NCBI GenBank assembly: GCA_905196835.1
Contig: CAJJWN010000025.1
Location: forward strand, 1-44,629
Source of the DNA: an uncultured Prevotella sp.
GTDB taxonomy: Bacteria; Bacteroidota; Bacteroidia; Bacteroidales; Bacteroidaceae
Direction: 5' to 3'
Length of the DNA stretch: 44,629 nt
Below the pieces are notes generated by a model. It worked only from the letters and a program-made list of their open reading frames with translations. It had not been told where the DNA came from and made no database searches. The translations under genes were made by a program, and so were the position numbers. Below, in pieces: positions 40,785 to 44,629 of the stretch (the stretch's first letter is position 1; every line of letters begins with the position of its first letter).

Positions 40785-41819
40785 TTAATTTTGCAAACGA
40801 TTTACATTCAGTTCCCACGTATATAATGTGCCTCTAAAGGCATTCCTTTTATTGGCAAAGATAACACTTTTATTCATCTCCTCAAAGTTTAAAAGAACAT
40901 TGTTTGTCAGCACACATAATTTTTCAACTTTTTTATCTGTATTTAAAGCCTTTATACTTGGTAATCCGTTGTTTCTATTAACATCTGTAGATGCAGAACC
41001 ATATTTGCGATTAAATGCTCCATTTAAAATTTCCATATCATTTTTAGTAATCCAGTCAATTACTTTCACCGTGAATTTACGTTTAAGTGAATTTAATATC
41101 CCTTGTCCTAAATCTGTTGCTACAAACACGACTTTATCGTCTTCATATTTTATTCCTATCATCCAAAACTTGTTGAAAGCGTCTCCCCATTCAATAGAAT
41201 TTCCGCATATTTCTTTTAAGACTGATTTAAGTCTAATCTGAGGAATATAACAACCCAATAAATGTTCAGAACTTTTACGCAGAAGTTCTGAAATAGATTT
41301 AGATTGTTTTGTCGTCAAAATTCCATTTCCTTTTTCAATATTTAATATCACAGATTTGCCACTATAATTAAATTTACGCCCAGTCATATCATACAAATCT
41401 TTCAGAAATCCTGCATCAATCAAAAATTGACGGCAATCTGCATCTTGAGGTAAATTTCCCCTTAAAGGTATGCCTCTATTTGTTAATTCTCTATTTACAG
41501 CTTTAAATAGGACAATTGTTGGAAAGTCTAATTTCACAATTTTAGATAAGTCTAAATTTAAAGCACATTTATTGTATCTCTTATAGCCATAAACAGAGCG
41601 CATTTTTGCGAAAAATTTTGTACAATCATACGGATTTTCTAAGAGACAAAGATTTTCTGGTGCTTCAATAAGTATTTCATTTTCACGAATGGAATATTTC
41701 TTACGCTGAATTAAATGCGATGACTTTCGACGACGTACTTTATATCTATTACGCATAAACTGCAAATATAAAGTACGTTGATGCTTTTTGTATTTTTGTA
41801 ATGCCGAACAACCTTTCAT
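40785..41819 (-). CDS. GHKL (histidine-kinase-like) ATPase with N-terminal STAS-like region
   Basis: A 344-residue protein from 41819; an ATG at 41756 (minus 21 residues) is an alternative, and each start has a TAnnTTTG-like box ahead (41837-41844 and 41763-41770). The C-terminal half has GHKL ATP-binding motifs: N-box LKEICGNSIEWGD, G1 DLGQGI, G2 RNNGLPSIKAL, and a final RGTLYTWEL. The region before (CALNLDLSKIVKLDFPTIVLFKAVNRELTNRGIPL) looks like a STAS/MlaB-type fold. No dimerisation-phosphoacceptor His box is seen, so this is not an ordinary sensor kinase. It heads the three-gene module. Confidence 0.75.
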   Translation of the reverse strand: MKGCSALQKYKKHQRTLYLQFMRNRYKVRRRKSSHLIQRKKYSIRENEILIEAPENLCLLENPYDCTKFFAKMRSVYGYKRYNKCALNLDLSKIVKLDFPTIVLFKAVNRELTNRGIPLRGNLPQDADCRQFLIDAGFLKDLYDMTGRKFNYSGKSVILNIEKGNGILTTKQSKSISELLRKSSEHLLGCYIPQIRLKSVLKEICGNSIEWGDAFNKFWMIGIKYEDDKVVFVATDLGQGILNSLKRKFTVKVIDWITKNDMEILNGAFNRKYGSASTDVNRNNGLPSIKALNTDKKVEKLCVLTNNVLLNFEEMNKSVIFANKRNAFRGTLYTWELNVNRLQN

Positions 41820-41992
41820 TCTAATGAATATTTTTGCAAAGCTACAAAATTTGCCCGAAAAGCGCCATATTTCTTTGTTAAGTTTATTTAACTATTCAGC
41901 AAAATACACATGATAACAGCAAGTTAGCAATCCGACAGCCTATTCCAGCCCGAAAATCCGCAGTTTTCAGGCTTATTCTGTCCAAAGAAAAA

Positions 41993-42404
41993 TTGTCGTC
42001 AAAGTTAATAGCCCCAAAAACAATAAAACCCCTTGAACTTATGAAACGTACAGTTGGCAATAATATAGGCAAATTCAAGTTACTTGTGGACTTGCATCGG
42101 GCGTTCCCATTTATGCCGAAATCAAAACGACAGCGTAAAAATGTATCGGCTCCGTTAAATTCACTTAGGGTATTCCGCAACAGGGCTTTCCATAATGAAT
42201 CAATTTGCTAGAACATTAACAAATGTAAAAGACATACACCATGATATTATTACCGTTATTGGCTGGATGAACAAAGACGTACCTGAATGGCTTAAACTTA
42301 CGGATAGATTTTATGAAGTTTACAATGAAATATGTAAAAATCATGGAATGGGAACAATAAAATTGAATGTCTTTTCGGTCGATTATATTATCTCGAAAAA
42401 ATAA
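41993..42404 (+). pseudogene. Frameshifted Abi-like protein fragment
   Basis: Two overlapping frames together give the C-terminal part of an Abi-like protein. The first reads FPFMPKSKRQRKNVSAPLNS, LRVFRNRAFHNESIC, then stop at 42209-42211. The second, in another frame from 42195, reads LTNVKDIHHDIITVIGWMNK, DVPEWLKLTDRFYEVY. RNRAFHNESI followed by a WMN…WLK…DRF segment is the usual order in the family (commonly RNRxxHHEPI). The N-terminal half is absent, so the gene is truncated as well as frameshifted. Confidence 0.65.
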
Positions 42405-42440
42405 AATAAAAAAGAAGGACAGCCGTCTATGGCCATCCTT
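42400..42440 (-). terminator. Terminator of the small-gene transcript
   Basis: On the minus strand AAGGATGGCC…GGCTGTCCTT (42415-42440) is followed by a long T-rich run (42400-42414), about 29 bases after the stop of the 70-codon gene. The stem includes G-U pairs. Confidence 0.75.
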
Positions 42441-42468
42441 CCCCTTATATGTTAAAATTGTTCCTTAC

Positions 42469-42681
42469 TTACTGTCCGTCTTCATACCAATAAACGTTCA
42501 AGTTCTCTGTTGTCATCCACTGGCAATTATTCAATATAAAACCGTATTTGTCCTCCAACGTTGAAAGATGTTCCTCGAAGTCGTCGTATCGTTCGGATTC
42601 TTTTATCTCGTCATCAGTCAGCCTGATAATGTTCAAGGCACCGATGCAGAAGTCGAGGATTATAACATACCTTGGTTCCAT
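42469..42681 (-). CDS. Small hypothetical protein of the island
   Basis: A 70-residue acidic protein (MEPRYVIILDFCIGALNIIR, LTDDEIKESERYDDFEEHLS, TLEDKYGFILNNCQW). Its start overlaps the upstream gene by 22 bases and a terminator follows. Short acidic proteins of this sort are common cargo in Bacteroidales mobile elements. Function unknown. Confidence 0.6.
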   Translation of the reverse strand: MEPRYVIILDFCIGALNIIRLTDDEIKESERYDDFEEHLSTLEDKYGFILNNCQWMTTENLNVYWYEDGQ

Positions 42682-42932
42682 TGTCTTTCAGTTCTTATCA
42701 AGTGGATGTTAGTTGCCATGGGATAGAGCCGTTTTACTTTTCCGTATGCCGTCATCTGGTTATTGGCGTTTACATTAACATTCCGTTTTACGCCATTGAT
42801 TGTAATGTTAAAGTGGTATCTAATCATTTTTACTGTTGTAGTTTTATTGAGTTTTCTTGCTGTTATAACAAAAACAAGGATACGTGATTTTCGGTCTTTT
42901 GTCACATTTACCGTTGTCACATATCCCTGCAT
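42660..42932 (-). CDS. Small hypothetical protein of the island
   Basis: A 90-residue basic protein (MQGYVTTVNVTKDRKSRILV, FVITARKLNKTTTVK, YHFNITINGVKRNVNVNANNQ), rich in Asn, Lys and Val and predicted beta. The stop overlaps the next gene by 22 bases, supporting a small two-gene unit. No family recognised. Confidence 0.55.
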   Translation of the reverse strand: MQGYVTTVNVTKDRKSRILVFVITARKLNKTTTVKMIRYHFNITINGVKRNVNVNANNQMTAYGKVKRLYPMATNIHLIRTERQWNQGML

Positions 42933-43060
42933 TTAAGAGAGTGTCTTTTTTTACGTATTCAAGCGTTTACCAAAAATCGTAGTTTGATAGAAGGTGATTT
43001 TTTATGTATTTGATTTTCTTCTGCAACCGTAATTCCTGTAAAGACTTGAATATCCTATAA

Positions 43061-43411
43061 TCAGACCGCTTGTTTTCTTAGCCATTGTTTTACCTTGGTT
43101 TCATAATTTTCGCAATATTCCACGTTTTCGTCTATTACCGAAATGAGGTTGTCAAGATAAACGTTTTCTATTGTAATTCTGTTTTTGAGATTGTCGTCAG
43201 GAGTAAGGGTAACTGTAAATGTATCCGAGCCTTCGTCATACTCGACTCTTACATAACCCGTCATCTTGAAGCCCTGTACATGAAACTCCGTGCCATTTTC
43301 CAATGTCCTAACCGAAGCGAAGCATATTCCCCAGCTTAAAGGAATTACACTGTGCTGGAATACTCGCCAAATATATCTTGCCATTGAGGTGCTGTTTTCT
43401 GTCGTGTCCAT
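43061..43411 (-). CDS. Hypothetical protein of the island
   Basis: A 116-residue protein (SMARYIWRVFQHSVIPLSWG, ICFASVRTLENGTEFHVQGF, GYVRVEYDEGSDTFTVTLTP, ending KVKQWLRKQAV). The pattern is beta-rich with a C-terminal helix. It lies leftward with the other island genes; no family recognised and no signal peptide seen. Confidence 0.6.
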   Translation of the reverse strand: MDTTENSTSMARYIWRVFQHSVIPLSWGICFASVRTLENGTEFHVQGFKMTGYVRVEYDEGSDTFTVTLTPDDNLKNRITIENVYLDNLISVIDENVEYCENYETKVKQWLRKQAV

Positions 43412-43492
43412 AATCCTTGTTGTCTTGTTTTTTTATTGTTTTGAATTTGATGTTTTGTTGATTAAGATTACACTGAAAACCATCCGAATTAT

Positions 43493-43573
43493 AAAAGGTC
43501 GTCAATCAGCTTGTAAAAGACCATGTTTTGCATTCCAATAGACCATGTTTTATAGCCTCATTTGCCGTCTTTT
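43493..43573. repeat. 22-base-period quartet array, copy 10, inside the AT-rich island
   Basis: Cores at 43493, 43515, 43537 and 43559 keep the strict 22-base spacing (AAAAGGTCGTCAATC, AAAAGACCATGTTTT, AATAGACCATGTTTT, CATTTGCCGTCTTTT). It is more divergent and AT-richer than the chromosomal copies, and adjacent cores do not pair. It begins 67 bases after the M20/M42-type gene stop in that gene's sense; a TTGATATTCAG lies at about 43601-43611. Confidence 0.75.
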
Positions 43574-43640
43574 GTATCGTCGTTTTCATCGTGCCTTTAA
43601 TTGGTTGATATTCAGCGATATAAGAAAATGTGATATTTGA

Positions 43641-44615
43641 TTAAGCGACATCCCCGTTCCTTTCGTAATAGAGTTCTGCTGCTGCATCGTCACATATCAT
43701 TGCAAAGTCGTCAAGTCCGAGCAAGGGGTATTCCTCATGATAAAAGGAATGAAGGTCGGCAGGTGTCAATGTTGGGTCTGAAATAAGCGAATCCCTTACC
43801 AGTTCATACATTTCCTCATACTGTTCCCACCAAACCAACTGGCAGTCATAACCCTTCATCCGTCCCGGTTCATGAGGATATACTTTGGTGCAAAGTGTGA
43901 TTATATGCTCAATGAAGTCCAAACATTTCATCAGGTCGTTCTTGTCGGTGAACTCATTGTCCGTGTGTGGCTCATAATAACCGCAGCTTATGTTGATGCA
44001 GGATATTGCCAGTCCGTTCTCCTTCAGCTGCTCAACGTCGGTCATCATTCCTTCCGTCGGTGTATAGCCAAACTTTTCAGGCGTTATGTCCTTTATGAAA
44101 TCGTCCGAGCAAATGTCCATGAATCCGATATGAGTTATAATGTCTGAGCATCCCCTTCTATCCGGCTGTATTACAAAGCGGCAGTCGTTAAAGAAATCCA
44201 TGTTTGCCTTTGAGCTTCCGATGCAACCAACTTCCTCACCAACAAAGAATGCCACTTTTATGTTGTCGAACTTCTGGAGGCATTGAAGGCATAACCATAC
44301 ACCGTTCTTGTCATCAGCACCCAAACTGCAAAAACTCCTTTCCTTGGGACTATAACCAAACAATAAGTCCTTGGTTTCTATCACCGTAAAATCTGTCGGA
44401 TGGTATTTCTGTACCTGATCCAAATGAGCAACCATACAGGGATATGTATCTGATGTTCCCTTCGTCATGTAGATGTTCCCCGTGTTCCAGTCAAGTTCTA
44501 TCTTAACGTCTTGTATGTTCTTGTCAACCCACTTACAGACGAAGGAAATAATCTTGCCCTCGTATCCTGACTTCGAGTGGATTTTATAAAGCTGTTTTAA
44601 AAGTTTGAAGTCCAT
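43641..44615 (-). CDS. M20/M42-type zinc metallopeptidase-like protein
   Basis: A 324-residue cytoplasmic protein of the co-catalytic metallopeptidase fold. The probable metal and catalytic residues are all present: MVAHLDQV (His), LGADDKNGVW (bridging Asp), FFVGEEVGCIGS (Glu-Glu), VIQPDRRG (Asp) and YYEPHTDNEF (His). The last 80 residues (HEPGRMKGYDCQLVWWEQYEEMYELVRDSL…) form an extra C-terminal part not typical of the minimal family. Such peptidase-like genes occur on Bacteroidales conjugative elements. The substrate is unknown. The start lies 14 bases from the window edge. Confidence 0.8.
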   Translation of the reverse strand: MDFKLLKQLYKIHSKSGYEGKIISFVCKWVDKNIQDVKIELDWNTGNIYMTKGTSDTYPCMVAHLDQVQKYHPTDFTVIETKDLLFGYSPKERSFCSLGADDKNGVWLCLQCLQKFDNIKVAFFVGEEVGCIGSSKANMDFFNDCRFVIQPDRRGCSDIITHIGFMDICSDDFIKDITPEKFGYTPTEGMMTDVEQLKENGLAISCINISCGYYEPHTDNEFTDKNDLMKCLDFIEHIITLCTKVYPHEPGRMKGYDCQLVWWEQYEEMYELVRDSLISDPTLTPADLHSFYHEEYPLLGLDDFAMICDDAAAELYYERNGDVA

Positions 44616-44629
44616 ATTTTTTACGTTTT

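Noticed and set aside
41896..42180. A 94-codon leftward frame
   Set aside because: It lies antisense to the Abi-like pseudogene and shows no family features.

Overview
The window looks like a chromosome segment from a member of the Bacteroidales, most likely a Prevotella-type (Prevotellaceae) species. The evidence is promoters of the Bacteroidetes form (TTTG, about 19 bases, TAnnTTTG), a TonB-dependent receptor, PCMD, DUF4369 and calycin-like exported proteins, an S46 dipeptidyl-peptidase, a fused SpmA-SpmB protein, and the gene order dapB - lepB - second S26 protein - WbqC. From 1 to about 38.8 kb the genes are GC-rich and housekeeping-like. From about 38.87 kb to the end the DNA is clearly AT-richer and carries accessory genes. 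The change falls at a tRNA-3'-end-like sequence followed by a terminator, which fits the left edge of an integrated island.

Layout. 1-0.9 kb: repeats only. 0.9-3.5 kb: a leftward three-gene exported-protein operon (PCMD lipoprotein, OMP beta-barrel, calycin-like). 4.0-8.0 kb: dapB, lepB, an apparently catalytically dead lepB paralogue, wbqC. 8.7-12.8 kb: pnp, crcB, and a thioredoxin-fold lipoprotein without CxxC. 13.0-18.1 kb: TonB-dependent receptor, BASS-type transporter, DKNYY-like repeat protein. 18.6-19.6 kb: ECF sigma factor and a probable anti-sigma partner. 19.8-25.8 kb: argB, speA, aroK, topA, all leftward. 26.2-32.5 kb: duplicated-domain lipoprotein, double aspartyl-protease-like protein, two divergent carbohydrate-esterase-like genes, a NUDIX hydrolase, a small secreted protein. 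33.0-38.7 kb: S46 peptidase, flippase, a RAYT transposase beside its palindromic element, SpmAB. 38.8-44.6 kb: the island, with a three-gene GHKL-ATPase / STAS-like / membrane-protein module, an Abi-like pseudogene, small unknown genes and an M20/M42-type peptidase.

The most unusual content is between the genes. (1) Ten arrays each hold exactly four 15-base cores spaced by 7 bases (strict 22-base period). In most, neighbouring cores pair as a hairpin and the paired bases covary; six of ten lie just after a stop codon. (2) A RAYT gene sits next to a long palindromic element; two more copies lie elsewhere and keep the same internal hairpins with different sequence. (3) Short non-coding elements share ends like AGTTCGGYATAA, and two of them have perfect 9-base target duplications; two of the RAYT palindromes are nested inside such elements. 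(4) Seven arrays have a 9-base period. Further families are built on CCTCCCCGAGGGGAGG, CGGATTTGCAATCCG and TTCATCCGCAAACC. Most of the non-coding DNA here belongs to one of these families.

All functional assignments come from reading motifs and family resemblance by eye; no database search was run.
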